64,000 bases of DNA from Suipraeoptans intestinalis (GCF_009696485.1 NZ_VULY01000018.1:1170001-1234000); one strand, 5' to 3'. Shown: positions 32,268-42,453, numbered from the stretch's first letter. The notes: generated by a model not told the origin, from the sequence alone. Numbers and translations are program-made.

Positions 32268-35200
32268 AGGTTTTCTCCTTTCGTGTGTTCGGCACTTCGC
32301 CCTCATCGGGTTCGCCGCCGACAATTTCGTTATCTCGCTTATCCATATTGAGCAGAATATTCAGCTCGTCCAGTCGGGCAAGCTTTGTTTTCAATTCTTC
32401 CTCCCCAATAAATGGTTTTTGAACTTCTTTCTTTGCGGTTTCCAACTGATTTTTGGTGTTCTCAAGGTCATTTTCCGCAAGCGATAAGCTCTCTGCAAAT
32501 CTCTCAATTCCGTTATCAAGACGGATAATATTGCCGTGTGCGTCATCGCCGAGAGGAACATTTCTGCTTGTCGCACCTTTCAGTCGAACCTCATAATTTC
32601 GCTCTGCGGTATTAAAAAGCAGCTCCGTTTCAAACCCTCGGTACTTGCCGAGAGGAATAGGGTCGGGGCTGTTCATCTGCTTACAGGCTTCAATGATTGC
32701 TTTACCGGCGTCGGCTTTTTCGGAATAAAAAACACCCTTAACCTCCATACCGACAAATCGGTCGTCCGTTGGTTTCGGGTGCTGTTTCGCAGTTTCTACA
32801 TCTTGCTTCAATCCTTCAATACGGTTTTCCAAAGCTGTAATTCGCTGCGGATAATATTTGATTATCTTATCTTCCAAAGCATATCTTTCAGAGAGAAAGT
32901 TGGATTTTAGGAGCTTCAGCTTTTGGACTTGAATATCCAAATCCATCTTCTCCTTAATATACGGATTGCCGGTTGCAAGCATTTTAATCTCTGCATAGGA
33001 CAGGGCGGTTTCATCAATATCCTCGGCAGAACGCACCGGGGATTTGCTCGTCATAATCTGACTGGCGAATTTTTGCTTTCCCTCTACAAGCTGATAGAGA
33101 TATGCGTCAAAGGTCTGCTCCGTTACATAGCGATAAATATCTACATCAGGATTTGAGTTGCCCTGACGGATAATTCGACCGGAACGCTGCTCCAGGTCTG
33201 ACGGTCTCCACGGGCAATCCACATCGTGAAGTGCGATAAGTCTGTCCTGAACATTCGTGCCGGCTCCCATCTTTTGCGTAGAACCGAGAAGCACTCTGAC
33301 CTCGCCTTTACGGGTCTTTTGGAACAGTTCTTTTTTCTTCACATCGGTATCTGCTTCGTGGATAAAGCGGACTTCGCTTTCGGGGACACCACGCTCTATG
33401 AGCTTCTTTCTGATGTCGTTATACACCGAAAATGTGCCGTCATTCTTTGGCGTTGAGAGGTCGCAGAACACAAGCTGTGCCGATTTTTTGTCGGCTGTTT
33501 CCTCCCAAATGCGGTAGATGTTATCGACGCAGGCGTTGATTTTACTGCCCTCAAAATCAGGCAGCATATCATTGAGCATACGCTGGTCGAGAGCCAACTT
33601 TCTGCCGTCGTTTGTGATTTTGAGCATATTATCTACACTCGAATCCACACCGCCGCCACGAACTTTCTCGGCTCGCTCCGCAAGGGAAGCAACCATCTCT
33701 TTCTGCATTTCCGAAGGCTTGACCGCAACATTGTGGAAGTGTGCTTCCGGCACAGGCAGCTCCAGCATATCTGCCGTCTTAATGTCGGCAACCTCCTTAA
33801 ACATAGCCATAAGCTCCGGAAGATTGTAGAATTTTGCAAAGCGGGTTTTCGCTCTGTAACCCGTTCCCTCCGGGGTAAGCTCAACCGCAGTTACAGTCTC
33901 TCCAAAGGTACTTGCCCACGAGTCGAAGTGCTGCAAGTTGTTTTTGACAAGCGTGTTGTACTGCAAGTATCGCTGAATGGTATAGAGTTCCACCATACTG
34001 TTTGAGATAGGAGTACCGGTTGCAAATACCGTTCCTCGACCGCCTGTAAGCTCGTCAAGGTATCGGCACTTCATAAACAGGTCGGAGGATTTCTGTGCTT
34101 CCGTCTGAGCAATGCCGCCCACATTACGCATTTTGGTGTAAAGATAGAGGTTCTTGTAATAATGACTCTCGTCAATAAAAAGCCTGTCCACACCAAGTTC
34201 TTCAAAGGTAACAACATCGTCCTTTCGGCTTTGGTCGTTGAGCTTTTCCAGCTTTTGCTTCACGGATTTTTTAGACTTTTCAAGCTGTTTAATGGAGAAG
34301 TTTTCTCCACGGTTTCGCTTCAAATCCATAATACCGTCTGTCAGTTCTTCAAGCTGTTGCTCAAGAATTGCCCTCTGTCTTTCAATGGACATCGGTATTT
34401 TTTCAAACTGAGAATGACCGATGATTACGGCGTCATAATCTCCCGTAGCAATTCGACCGCAGAACTTTTTGCGGTTCTTGGTCTCAAAATCTCGCTTTGT
34501 CGCCACAAGAATATTCGCTGCCGGATATAGCTGTAAGAATTCAGCCGCCCATTGTTCGGTTAAGTGGTTCGGGACTACGAACAGCGACTTATTGCAAAGT
34601 CCGAGTCGTTTGGACTCCATAGCGGCGGCTACCATTTCAAAGGTCTTGCCCGCACCGACTGCGTGTGCCAACAGCGTATTGCCGCCGTACAGAATGTGTG
34701 CAACCGCATTTTTCTGATGTTCACGGAGTTCGATTTCCGGATTCATACCGTTGAAAACAATGTGGCTTCCGTCGTACTCACGGGGTCTTATGCTGTTGAA
34801 CTTTTCGTTATACATCTTCGTGAGTTTTTCTCGGCGGGTAGGCTCAGCCCATATCCAGTCCTGAAAGCCCTGCTTTATGAGTTCCTGCTTTGCCTGTGCG
34901 ATTGCCGTTTCTTTTTTATTGAGGACGGCTTTCTTTTTGCCTTCTTCATCTTCGATATAGTCAAAGATACGGACATCTTTCAGGTTCAGTGTTTCCTCAA
35001 TTATCTTATATGCGTTGATGCGGGAAGTACCGTATGTGCTGTACGCTTTTACATTGGAACGGTCATAGCTCTTTCCCTCAATGTTCCATTCGCCGGTAAA
35101 CTGGGAGTAGTGAACCTTGATATTCCACTGTGCATAGCGTGGCGTGTCGAGAAACTCAAACATAAACTGTTGGAATATTTCGGGCGGTATCCAAGTCGCA

Positions 35201-38200
35201 CCGAGCCTTACGGAAATCTCGCTTGCCGTCAAATCCTTTGGCTGCACCTTTTCAAGTGCCTGCACATTGACGGTGTAATCTTCGGGATACAATGCCGCAG
35301 ACCTTTTGGCTGTCGCCAGCTTCTCACGGACATTGCCCGACAGATATTCGTCCGCCATCAGATACTTCGGCTCATAAGAATTACCGTACTCATAAAGAGG
35401 ATTTAAAAAGATTACACCCTTTAGGTCAGCGAATAATTCCTCCTCGCTTTTGCCGGAAAGCTCCATCATATATTCCATATCAATGGCTGCTTTTTCACCC
35501 ATAGAGACAGCGAGAGCTTCGTCTGCGGTATCAACCTCCGTTACCGGCTTGTGCGGTTTTATCGTCCTTTTGAAGAACATATCTGCCTTGCGTTCCAGTT
35601 CGCCATCTTCGTTGATGACCTCAAGAGCAGAGAGCAGAGCATAGGAACTGTCGTCGGAAAAGGCAGAAGTATTGGCACGGCTGTTAATAAGTCCGTACTT
35701 CTTTGTAAAGCTGTCATACAGAGTGTTCAGCTTTTCCTGTGCCTGTTTGATTTCGCTGTCCGGGTAATCCTCGGTTTGCAGTTCAATCAGATTGCGGACG
35801 CAATCTCTTATCCCAATCATACCCTTAATGCGGTTCTCGGCGGTTGCCGATACCTCCACCGGGGACATACGGGAGTTCTCACGGAAATAGATTTTGTCGT
35901 CCAAAACCGTGTAAGAGAAGTTCCTTACCGTAGGGTCTGCCGGGATAGAATTATCTTCTTCCTCCAGCTCATCGGCTACTTCGTATTCGGAGATTTCTCC
36001 GTGAATGTTTGAAACAGCTTCGTTCAAAAGCTCCGAAAGGTCGGCGTTTTCAAACGGCTCACAGGTTGCTTCCGGTCCGAAACGACCGCTTACCATTTTC
36101 ATTTCGCCGAGTATCATTTCCGGGTGCTGAACAAAATATGAGTTCATCCTTATACCGTTTTCGTCGGTGTCAAGATGAACCCAGTCAGGCTCAATATCTA
36201 TTAGCCTGTCTCGCTTTTGCAAGAACAGAATATCGGATACAACCTCTGTTCCGGCATTGCCTTTAAAGGTGTCGTTCGGAAGTCTGATTGCTCCAAGAAG
36301 CTCCGCCCTCTGTGCGATATATTTACGCACATTGGAGTTTTCCTTATCCATAGTTCCTTTGCTTGTCACAAGAGCCATCACACCGCCGGGGCGTAACTTA
36401 TCAAGCGATTTTGCAAAGAAATAATCGTGGATTAAGAAATTGTACTTGTCGTATCGTTTATCGGAGACTTTGAAATCTCCGAAAGGCACATTGCCGATAA
36501 CGCCGTCAAAGAAGCTGTCGGGGACATTTACTTCCTCAAAGCCCTGTGCCGCAATAGAAGATTTCTGATAAAGCTGCTGAGCGATACCGGCTGAAACGGT
36601 ATCAAGCTCCACGCCGTAAACCTTTGCGTTTTCCATTGACTTAGGCAGCATACCGATGAAGTTACCGATACCGCAGGACGGCTCAAGCAGGTTGCCCTCC
36701 TGAAATCCCATCTGTTCCAACACCTTGTAAATGGCAGTAGATACTTCGGGCGGAGTGTAAAAGGCGGTCAAGGTGCTTTCTCTTGCCGACGCATATTCCT
36801 CCGGCGTCAGGATATTTTTCAGCATTGCATACTCTGTATGCCAAGCTCCGGCTCGTTCGTCAAAGGCTTCGGGAATACCGCCCCAACCGACATATCTCGA
36901 CAAGATTTTCTGCTCGTCAGGTGTTGCAAAACGGTTTTCGTTTTGACAATCCTTCAAGACCTTAATCGCTGCATAGTTTCTGTGAAAACGCTCTTTTTTG
37001 TTCACTTCTTCAACCTGATTATTGGCAAGGTCAAAGTTGTGTCGCTCCGACATCGGAATATCCGGGTGGAGGTCAAAGCTCTTTACCTTTGACTTTTTCT
37101 TTTGCTCCCAAGCGGGTACAATCGGTTCAGGCTCTTTGTCGTAACCGTTGCCGATACGAACACCCTCGTTATACATTTCCTCATAACTGTCAAAACCGTT
37201 TTGAGTAGCAACGATTTCTCTGTAATCCTCAATCGGTACATTTCCGATGTTCGTTGCCACCATATCAGTTCTTTCAGCGTTTTCAATGAGTGCTTCCATT
37301 GTGGCGGAGGTACAGTCGGTCAAATCCGGTGTCCTGTGAAATTCTCGGTCTGCGTCCTCAAACCATTCCGTGCCTACATCGGCAAGCTCCTGATTTGCAA
37401 TACTGCCGAGGTAATCAAAGAAATCCTCAGCCGAGTCATATTTCCGTACAGCTTGCTGTATATCGTCAAAAGAAAGCGTATTTGTAACATACTGACCTCC
37501 GGCATTGCTGTCGGGGTTATAGTACATCCAAATTACACTTTCATTGTCCCGGTCGATAAAGAAGGCGTCGTCATAACCGGTTTTCGGACTGAAATTCTGT
37601 ACGGTTTTGGTATCGTTTTGAACTTCATTTTCGCCTGTAACGGCTTTTTCTTCCGCCGGTAATACACTGACCTTCAAGTGGTCGTTCATTGGATTTTCAC
37701 GCACTTTTCGGTCAAATTCTTCCCTTGGAAGCTCCTTGTTGAAAAGGGGCATATCAAAGTCATAGAGCATTACACGGTTTTCGTCAAAGGATAAAATCTC
37801 ATACTGAGAAGCCCCGATATACACGCTGTCGCCGAGATGATATTCATACTGTGCTTCCGTTTCGTCCACTTTGTTTTCAGGCTCAGGCGGTGCGGTAGAG
37901 AGTATCTCTCGGTTTTTTCTCTGCTCTGCAAGCTCGGCTCGCCGTTCTTCCTGCTTTTCAAGCCATTCCGGGTACTTTTCTTTTTCCTTTGGATTTAAGT
38001 ATCTGTCCATTCGGATAAGGTCTCCGATACGCTTTTCCACCTGAGACCAAGAAAGTGTAATGTGCGGCTTGTCGCTTCCGATACCTTTTGAAATTGTGAT
38101 ACCTTTTCCGTCGTGCTGTTCGTCAATGCCTGCACCGATGATGACCGGATAAGAGCCGCCCCAACCGTATTCGTTTTTCAAGAAGTCGGCGTTCTCTTTT

Positions 38201-39921
38201 GTGGAAAGGCTCTTTTCAAACTGTTCATAGATACGCATTTTGCCCTCGGAAACTCCGCTTCCACGGGTCAGTACAGCGTCTATGATTTCCTGAGAAAAAG
38301 TAAAGGCAGAGGTTTTTTGTTCCTCTGCCTGATTTCCCATAATGAGAGTCAACTGACCGTCCATAGACGGAAGCGGCTTCATTGTATCGGTCAATTCTCC
38401 CAAAAGTCTCATTGCTTCAAAATGCTGTGCGATAACGCCCCAGTCGTAGAAGCTCTGAGCGGTTCTGTTTTCGTATTCGCCCTCCCACAAGTGGAGGACA
38501 TTCTGAAATGTTTTGTAGCCGACAAGCCTGCCGTTGCTTAAAGGTAGCTGTGTGTAATCGTTGTTAAAAATACCCTTGATATATTCGGTACGGGTCGCAT
38601 TATCCGTATTTCTCTCATAGAAGTCTTTGATTTCTTCCTTTGAAGCGGACAAATGCGGGGTAGTACCGAGTATCTCTCGGATAGTATCATCGCCACCGAA
38701 AAACGGCAGGCTCTTGTCCTCGTGGTTTCTGTCGTAATACTCTAAGCGAATATTACCTGATTCTTCACGATTTCCTGTGCCGAGTTCCTGATGTTGTTCA
38801 TCAGGCGAACCCACTTCATCATATCTTCCGCTTTCATCTGCTCCGTCAGCCCGGCTTTCTGTGCCATCTGCTTCACGAGAGTTTCCTCCAGTTCGCTGGC
38901 TCTCTGCTGAACCTCCGCCAAGTGACTGTTCAGAATCCCTTTCGTCAGAAGATTGTAGTACAGGATTTTGTGATGTTCCTTCAGATAAATTCTCCTCATC
39001 TGCGACCATCTGCCGAGAGTCACTTCTGTCTGCTCCGGCAGTTTCAGGTTCGGAAGATTGTAATCTCCCACCATCGTGTATGTGATTTCGCTCATCGCTT
39101 TGACTCCTTTCGTCTTTGATGTCTTTATTGTATTCGGATTGCCCCTGTTCATCAATTATGCGATTTTCCTTGCTGAGCGTGCTGATTGTTCTGCTGACTG
39201 GAAGCAACGCCATTTCAGCAATGTCGCTTGTAGCAATACCCACCGCATTGAGAACTTCCTGTGAATTGAAGTTTGAAATACCGGCAAAGTCATCGGGAGA
39301 ATACACCTTGTCTGCGTCCAGTCCCAATCGTGCCATAACCATATATGATACACTGTTTCTGACAAGCTCCAAATACAAGGCATTTGCTTCGTCAGCAGAC
39401 AAATACTCCATATCGCTTCCTGCACCCAAGCTCATAAAGTCGGTGATATAGTCTGCGATATTATCCTCGACGGCATTGGCAATGCTCTCTTTAACGACAT
39501 TTTCAATACTCGTTGTATCGTTTACCGCCCCGAAAGTATTTTCAAGCGTTTCAATAACCTCTGCTTCAAATTCGGGTCTCATCTCCCAAATCGGCACAGG
39601 TCGGGAATATCGGCTTTCGTGGGTGTCCGATATATCAAAGTAGTGAATCAGCCTTTGACGGCTTCTGTCTGCGTCCTCAAATACGGCAATACCTTTTGCC
39701 CCTCGGTTTACCCAACGACCGAAAGTGCCGTTCCATCGTTCGATTTCAAGCACGGCTGTCGCGTCGGGTCTTTGGGCATATATGAGAAGCTGTTCATCAA
39801 ATCGGAGCCTGAAATTTCTGCCTGCTGTTTTCAGAAACGATTGCCAGTTTACCGGATTATCCGTAACTGCAAAACAGGTTCTTTCATACAGCTCCGAAAT
39901 CAGGTCAAATTTTCTTGCCAC
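32257..39921 (-). CDS. Giant N6-adenine methylase/SNF2-type helicase fusion
   Basis: 2554 residues. Domains in order: ArdC-like N-terminal DNA-binding unit (~20-110, LLIYAQRPDATAVLEIERWN); Ser/Glu/Asp-rich linker (~275-390); several polyvalent-protein-type domains; methylase with LEPSCGIGNFIG (~1080) and catalytic NVPF in IGNVPFGDF; helicase with Walker A AVGAGKTFEMV (~1720), IDESHYYKN (motif II) and QRSGRIIRQGN (motif VI). The start is GTG behind GGAGG. Such proteins are carried by most CTn elements; protection of DNA or anti-defence is a common guess. A TnpV reading frame overlaps the linker. Confidence 0.9.
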   Translation of the reverse strand: MARKFDLISELYERTCFAVTDNPVNWQSFLKTAGRNFRLRFDEQLLIYAQRPDATAVLEIERWNGTFGRWVNRGAKGIAVFEDADRSRQRLIHYFDISDTHESRYSRPVPIWEMRPEFEAEVIETLENTFGAVNDTTSIENVVKESIANAVEDNIADYITDFMSLGAGSDMEYLSADEANALYLELVRNSVSYMVMARLGLDADKVYSPDDFAGISNFNSQEVLNAVGIATSDIAEMALLPVSRTISTLSKENRIIDEQGQSEYNKDIKDERSQSDERNHIHDGGRLQSSEPETAGADRSDSRQMVADEENLSEGTSQNPVLQSSDERDSEQSLGGGSAESQRTGGNSREADGTESRADGADESGRYDEVGSPDEQHQELGTGNREESGNIRLEYYDRNHEDKSLPFFGGDDTIREILGTTPHLSASKEEIKDFYERNTDNATRTEYIKGIFNNDYTQLPLSNGRLVGYKTFQNVLHLWEGEYENRTAQSFYDWGVIAQHFEAMRLLGELTDTMKPLPSMDGQLTLIMGNQAEEQKTSAFTFSQEIIDAVLTRGSGVSEGKMRIYEQFEKSLSTKENADFLKNEYGWGGSYPVIIGAGIDEQHDGKGITISKGIGSDKPHITLSWSQVEKRIGDLIRMDRYLNPKEKEKYPEWLEKQEERRAELAEQRKNREILSTAPPEPENKVDETEAQYEYHLGDSVYIGASQYEILSFDENRVMLYDFDMPLFNKELPREEFDRKVRENPMNDHLKVSVLPAEEKAVTGENEVQNDTKTVQNFSPKTGYDDAFFIDRDNESVIWMYYNPDSNAGGQYVTNTLSFDDIQQAVRKYDSAEDFFDYLGSIANQELADVGTEWFEDADREFHRTPDLTDCTSATMEALIENAERTDMVATNIGNVPIEDYREIVATQNGFDSYEEMYNEGVRIGNGYDKEPEPIVPAWEQKKKSKVKSFDLHPDIPMSERHNFDLANNQVEEVNKKERFHRNYAAIKVLKDCQNENRFATPDEQKILSRYVGWGGIPEAFDERAGAWHTEYAMLKNILTPEEYASARESTLTAFYTPPEVSTAIYKVLEQMGFQEGNLLEPSCGIGNFIGMLPKSMENAKVYGVELDTVSAGIAQQLYQKSSIAAQGFEEVNVPDSFFDGVIGNVPFGDFKVSDKRYDKYNFLIHDYFFAKSLDKLRPGGVMALVTSKGTMDKENSNVRKYIAQRAELLGAIRLPNDTFKGNAGTEVVSDILFLQKRDRLIDIEPDWVHLDTDENGIRMNSYFVQHPEMILGEMKMVSGRFGPEATCEPFENADLSELLNEAVSNIHGEISEYEVADELEEEDNSIPADPTVRNFSYTVLDDKIYFRENSRMSPVEVSATAENRIKGMIGIRDCVRNLIELQTEDYPDSEIKQAQEKLNTLYDSFTKKYGLINSRANTSAFSDDSSYALLSALEVINEDGELERKADMFFKRTIKPHKPVTEVDTADEALAVSMGEKAAIDMEYMMELSGKSEEELFADLKGVIFLNPLYEYGNSYEPKYLMADEYLSGNVREKLATAKRSAALYPEDYTVNVQALEKVQPKDLTASEISVRLGATWIPPEIFQQFMFEFLDTPRYAQWNIKVHYSQFTGEWNIEGKSYDRSNVKAYSTYGTSRINAYKIIEETLNLKDVRIFDYIEDEEGKKKAVLNKKETAIAQAKQELIKQGFQDWIWAEPTRREKLTKMYNEKFNSIRPREYDGSHIVFNGMNPEIELREHQKNAVAHILYGGNTLLAHAVGAGKTFEMVAAAMESKRLGLCNKSLFVVPNHLTEQWAAEFLQLYPAANILVATKRDFETKNRKKFCGRIATGDYDAVIIGHSQFEKIPMSIERQRAILEQQLEELTDGIMDLKRNRGENFSIKQLEKSKKSVKQKLEKLNDQSRKDDVVTFEELGVDRLFIDESHYYKNLYLYTKMRNVGGIAQTEAQKSSDLFMKCRYLDELTGGRGTVFATGTPISNSMVELYTIQRYLQYNTLVKNNLQHFDSWASTFGETVTAVELTPEGTGYRAKTRFAKFYNLPELMAMFKEVADIKTADMLELPVPEAHFHNVAVKPSEMQKEMVASLAERAEKVRGGGVDSSVDNMLKITNDGRKLALDQRMLNDMLPDFEGSKINACVDNIYRIWEETADKKSAQLVFCDLSTPKNDGTFSVYNDIRKKLIERGVPESEVRFIHEADTDVKKKELFQKTRKGEVRVLLGSTQKMGAGTNVQDRLIALHDVDCPWRPSDLEQRSGRIIRQGNSNPDVDIYRYVTEQTFDAYLYQLVEGKQKFASQIMTSKSPVRSAEDIDETALSYAEIKMLATGNPYIKEKMDLDIQVQKLKLLKSNFLSERYALEDKIIKYYPQRITALENRIEGLKQDVETAKQHPKPTDDRFVGMEVKGVFYSEKADAGKAIIEACKQMNSPDPIPLGKYRGFETELLFNTAERNYEVRLKGATSRNVPLGDDAHGNIIRLDNGIERFAESLSLAENDLENTKNQLETAKKEVQKPFIGEEELKTKLARLDELNILLNMDKRDNEIVGGEPDEGEVPNTRKEKTYER
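38742..39095 (-). CDS. TnpV-like protein overprinted within the giant methylase/helicase gene
   Basis: 117 residues in another frame of the same strand: ITYTMVGDYNLPNLKLPE, then GRWSQMRRIYLKEHHKILY and NLLTKGILNSHLAEV, matching transposon-encoded TnpV proteins. It has its own AAAGGAG eight bases before ATG. The giant frame is also fully open here and reads as a low-complexity Ser/Glu/Asp/Arg/Gly linker. TnpV function is unknown; it occurs in Tn4451-type and CTn elements. Confidence 0.75.
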   Translation of the reverse strand: MSEITYTMVGDYNLPNLKLPEQTEVTLGRWSQMRRIYLKEHHKILYYNLLTKGILNSHLAEVQQRASELEETLVKQMAQKAGLTEQMKAEDMMKWVRLMNNIRNSAQEIVKNQVIFA

Positions 39922-39936
39922 CTCGTCTGCACCTCC

Positions 39937-40620
39937 TTATCGTGATTTTTCTTTGTCCTTTGCAGGTTTTGTATTTTCTTTTGCGGCTGGTTCTACGGTA
40001 TGACCGTTTCTCTCGCAAAGCTCGGCAAATTCGCAGATGTGGTAGAGATTAGTGCCGACCTCCAAATGGTAGTCGTCGATATATCTGCAAGTCCTCTCCA
40101 TTGTTTTACCGTCGCTGAGCTTGATTGAAATTTTCTCGCCGTCCGCAATGCGAAACTGCTCCTGATAGTGCGGGTCAATAAATCGGATACCACGCTCGGC
40201 ATTTTTCAAGTGGCTGTTCAGCCACTCTTTCTGATAGCAATAGCAGTACAGATTATATTCGCCCCTGTTGGGGTTAAACCTCATAAGATAGCTGTACTTT
40301 TCCGTATCAAGACGAATACCGTAGTGGTTGCGGTCATCATTAAAGGAGCTGTCGGGAGTGGAATAACAGTAAGAGGACATAGCCTTTCTGCCGGACAATA
40401 CATCGCCGTCACGCAATCCGTTTATCACATCGTCAAATTCAGCCTTAAATTCATCTGTTTTCAAGTCTTTTCTGAAATCGTTCCAAGTCGTCCAAAACTC
40501 GTTCCCGGCAGAACCGAAGTCGGCTCTCAAATATCCGATAAGACCGGTCTGCATAGATAGCTGCTGACTTTGGCTGAAGGTGTATTTACGCTCTGCTTCG
40601 GTCAATACTCTGTAATCCAT
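39937..40620 (-). CDS. Conserved ICE protein of the 'polyvalent-associated' kind
   Basis: 227 residues. YGIRLDTEKYSYLMRFNPNR, then GIRFIDPHYQEQFRIADGEK and TCRYIDDYHLEVG form a repetitive beta-rich pattern as in large polyvalent-protein-associated domains; the C-terminus is Lys/Glu-rich. ATG at MDYRVLT is selected (GAGG upstream). It sits 16 bases upstream of the giant gene and probably acts with it. Confidence 0.7.
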   Translation of the reverse strand: MDYRVLTEAERKYTFSQSQQLSMQTGLIGYLRADFGSAGNEFWTTWNDFRKDLKTDEFKAEFDDVINGLRDGDVLSGRKAMSSYCYSTPDSSFNDDRNHYGIRLDTEKYSYLMRFNPNRGEYNLYCYCYQKEWLNSHLKNAERGIRFIDPHYQEQFRIADGEKISIKLSDGKTMERTCRYIDDYHLEVGTNLYHICEFAELCERNGHTVEPAAKENTKPAKDKEKSR

Positions 40621-40625
40621 TTTCA

Positions 40626-41183
40626 TCACCTCGATTGTTCGTTAGGTTGTCTTTGCTTTGGAATAGAAAAGCCATAAACTCCGGCAATATCATCGCCGAG
40701 CCTTTTGGTAACTCGTGTGATGTCGGCTCTTGTGGCTTTTCCGTTATAGATTTTATCTTGCAGATTTTCAATCTGCTTATCAGTAACACCGTCTTTGAAT
40801 ACACGGTATAGATAATGGTTTGTGCCGTCGTGATGAACGGCGTCGGCACGAAGGTCGCCGTACTTATCCACATACCATTCGGTGTAATCGGTATCGGAAT
40901 ATAGGCAGTCTTTTATGTTGCCGGAATCAATCATCTTGTATCCCGACACTCTGCCGTTCCATCTGCCGAGGTCGCCGATAACGATAATCGGCTGTGAGAG
41001 CTGAATATTGAGATTTACTCGTTCATCATATAGGTTTTCGGCATTGGATTTTACCATAATGTCGTACAGTTCATCTTCGGGGTAGTCAGGGTACAGTTCC
41101 TCTAACGACTCTCGCCAATCATCAAGGTCAAGGTTAAGGTCACTCCAAATGATATGACGGTCATTCTGTTCCTGCCTGCTCAT
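40626..41183 (-). CDS. Conserved ICE protein, unknown function
   Basis: 185 residues, acidic. Contains WRESLEELYPDYPEDELYDI and PIIVIGDLGRWNGRVSGYKM, then YVDKYGDLRADAVHHDGTNH. Start at MSRQEQND (GGGAGG upstream) and overlaps the upstream 77-residue gene by 23 bases. It is often found upstream of the giant methylase in similar elements, by my recollection; no function is known. Confidence 0.65.
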   Translation of the reverse strand: MSRQEQNDRHIIWSDLNLDLDDWRESLEELYPDYPEDELYDIMVKSNAENLYDERVNLNIQLSQPIIVIGDLGRWNGRVSGYKMIDSGNIKDCLYSDTDYTEWYVDKYGDLRADAVHHDGTNHYLYRVFKDGVTDKQIENLQDKIYNGKATRADITRVTKRLGDDIAGVYGFSIPKQRQPNEQSR

Positions 41184-41394
41184 CAGTGCCACCTCCCAAA
41201 TAAGAGAACAGCTTATTGGCTTTGGTCTGCTTCTGAAGCTCGATAATCAGGCTCATATCCGGAATAGTAATACCGGGAATTTTCAAAATGCTCTCCATAT
41301 CAAGCTGCTGCAATTTCTTTTCCGTATTGCAGTCTGCGTCAAACAGCTTTGTCAGAAGCTTTGTTTTCTGCTGAAAAGTGAATTTTTCCTTCAT
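41161..41394 (-). CDS. Conserved small ICE protein
   Basis: 77 residues, helical, with KTKLLTKLFDADCNTEKKLQ and MSLIIELQKQTKANKLFSYL. AAGGAGG precedes the start. No function known; it is translationally coupled to the next gene. Confidence 0.6.
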   Translation of the reverse strand: MKEKFTFQQKTKLLTKLFDADCNTEKKLQQLDMESILKIPGITIPDMSLIIELQKQTKANKLFSYLGGGTDEQAGTE

Positions 41395-41407
41395 TGCTTT
41401 GTCCTCC

Positions 41408-42001
41408 TTATCGTTCTTTGTCTTTGTTTCGCTTCTTGTGTAAAAGCTCCTGTGCCTTTTCCTTTGCCCATTCAGGCAGACGCTCAGGCTTTACTTCGCC
41501 CATAACATCCATTCTTTCATATCGGGTTGATTTGCCGGTGTGAAGATTGGTACAAAATACGGCACTCCCACGGCTGTTCGCCGACGCACCGAAGCCGCCC
41601 GTAACATAATAGAGCTGTCTGTCGGCTCGCTGAAATTCGGGTTTTAATACCTTGGGGTCAATGGCAATGATTTTGCCGTTTATGTCTTTGGAATAGTGGT
41701 CGGGGATACAGTCGGCTTCCGTTATAAGCGTGATTGGAATATCCAGTTTTTCGACCTGTTCCTTGAAAAGCTCCGCTTCATTTGCCACACGGCTACCGAA
41801 AAGGTGTGCGATTTCGATATAGTCATCGCTTGCCATACATTCGGAGCATAGTTCAAACAGGTCATTACGCTCCACAAAACCGCACATAAATTTATCGCCG
41901 TTTGTACTTTGCTCATTGGAAGCCAAGATAATTTCCTTTTCGCCCACATTGACCGAGCAGAGAACGGTGTATTCACCGATTTTTCTTTTTTCCTCGTTCA
42001 T
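41408..42001 (-). CDS. Conserved ICE protein, unknown function
   Basis: 197 residues. Start at MNEEKR (GAGG upstream). Contains YTVLCSVNVGEKEIILASNE and FMCGFVERNDLFELCSECMA in the first half and FGASANSRGSAVFCTNLHTG in the second. It resembles cargo-like accessory proteins of CTn elements but I cannot name a family. Confidence 0.65.
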   Translation of the reverse strand: MNEEKRKIGEYTVLCSVNVGEKEIILASNEQSTNGDKFMCGFVERNDLFELCSECMASDDYIEIAHLFGSRVANEAELFKEQVEKLDIPITLITEADCIPDHYSKDINGKIIAIDPKVLKPEFQRADRQLYYVTGGFGASANSRGSAVFCTNLHTGKSTRYERMDVMGEVKPERLPEWAKEKAQELLHKKRNKDKER

Positions 42002-42010
42002 ATCCACACC

Positions 42011-42304
42011 TCAGCTTACTTCAATCACAATTCTGATGTTTCCGCAGTTGCAACCGCTACACTGCCTTGACAGTTCGGGGAACAGGGATTGCACCCTCTG
42101 TCTTGCTCTGCGGATAGTTTCAAAGCACGGTAAGCCGTACCCTTTATAGTTGTTGACTATATCTTCAAGCGGCAAATCGCCGACTCTCATATAGCTGTAT
42201 CGGTTGTAATAGCAAAGGATAAGCTGCATATCGTCATACCTTGTTTCAGGGCATTCTCTGAGTATTGCAAGCACCTTGCTGTCAACCGTCTTTTGCTTAT
42301 TCAT
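42011..42304 (-). CDS. Small ICE protein with phage replisome-organiser-like pattern
   Basis: 97 residues. Start at MNKQKTV behind GGAGGTG. VLAILRECPETRYDDMQLIL, then FETIRRARQRVQSLFPELS suggests a helical DNA-binding protein; short Cys-containing tail (CSGCNCG). Function unknown. In the 58-base gap downstream of its start is a GTGGGCG/CGCCCAC hairpin (42327-42352). Confidence 0.6.
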   Translation of the reverse strand: MNKQKTVDSKVLAILRECPETRYDDMQLILCYYNRYSYMRVGDLPLEDIVNNYKGYGLPCFETIRRARQRVQSLFPELSRQCSGCNCGNIRIVIEVS

Positions 42305-42363
42305 AATGCACCTCCGTAAAAGAACGGTGGGCGAAGTTTTCACTCCGCCCACACAAGCGTTCC

Positions 42364-42453
42364 TTATTTCTTTCTGTTCTTAATCTGCAAGAAGATAAAG
42401 CCGCCGATAATAAAGGCGACTAATACAACTGCTACGATTGTTTTAGCGTCCAT
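42364..42453 (-). CDS. 29-residue membrane microprotein coupled to the adhesin gene
   Basis: MDAKTIVAVVLVAFIIGGFI followed by FLQIKNRKK: one span with a basic tail. Its ATG overlaps the adhesin stop codon (TAATG), so translation must be coupled. Similar short span-plus-KRK peptides often follow SpaA-type adhesins in these elements. It might assist sorting or insertion, which is inference. Confidence 0.65.
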   Translation of the reverse strand: MDAKTIVAVVLVAFIIGGFIFLQIKNRKK

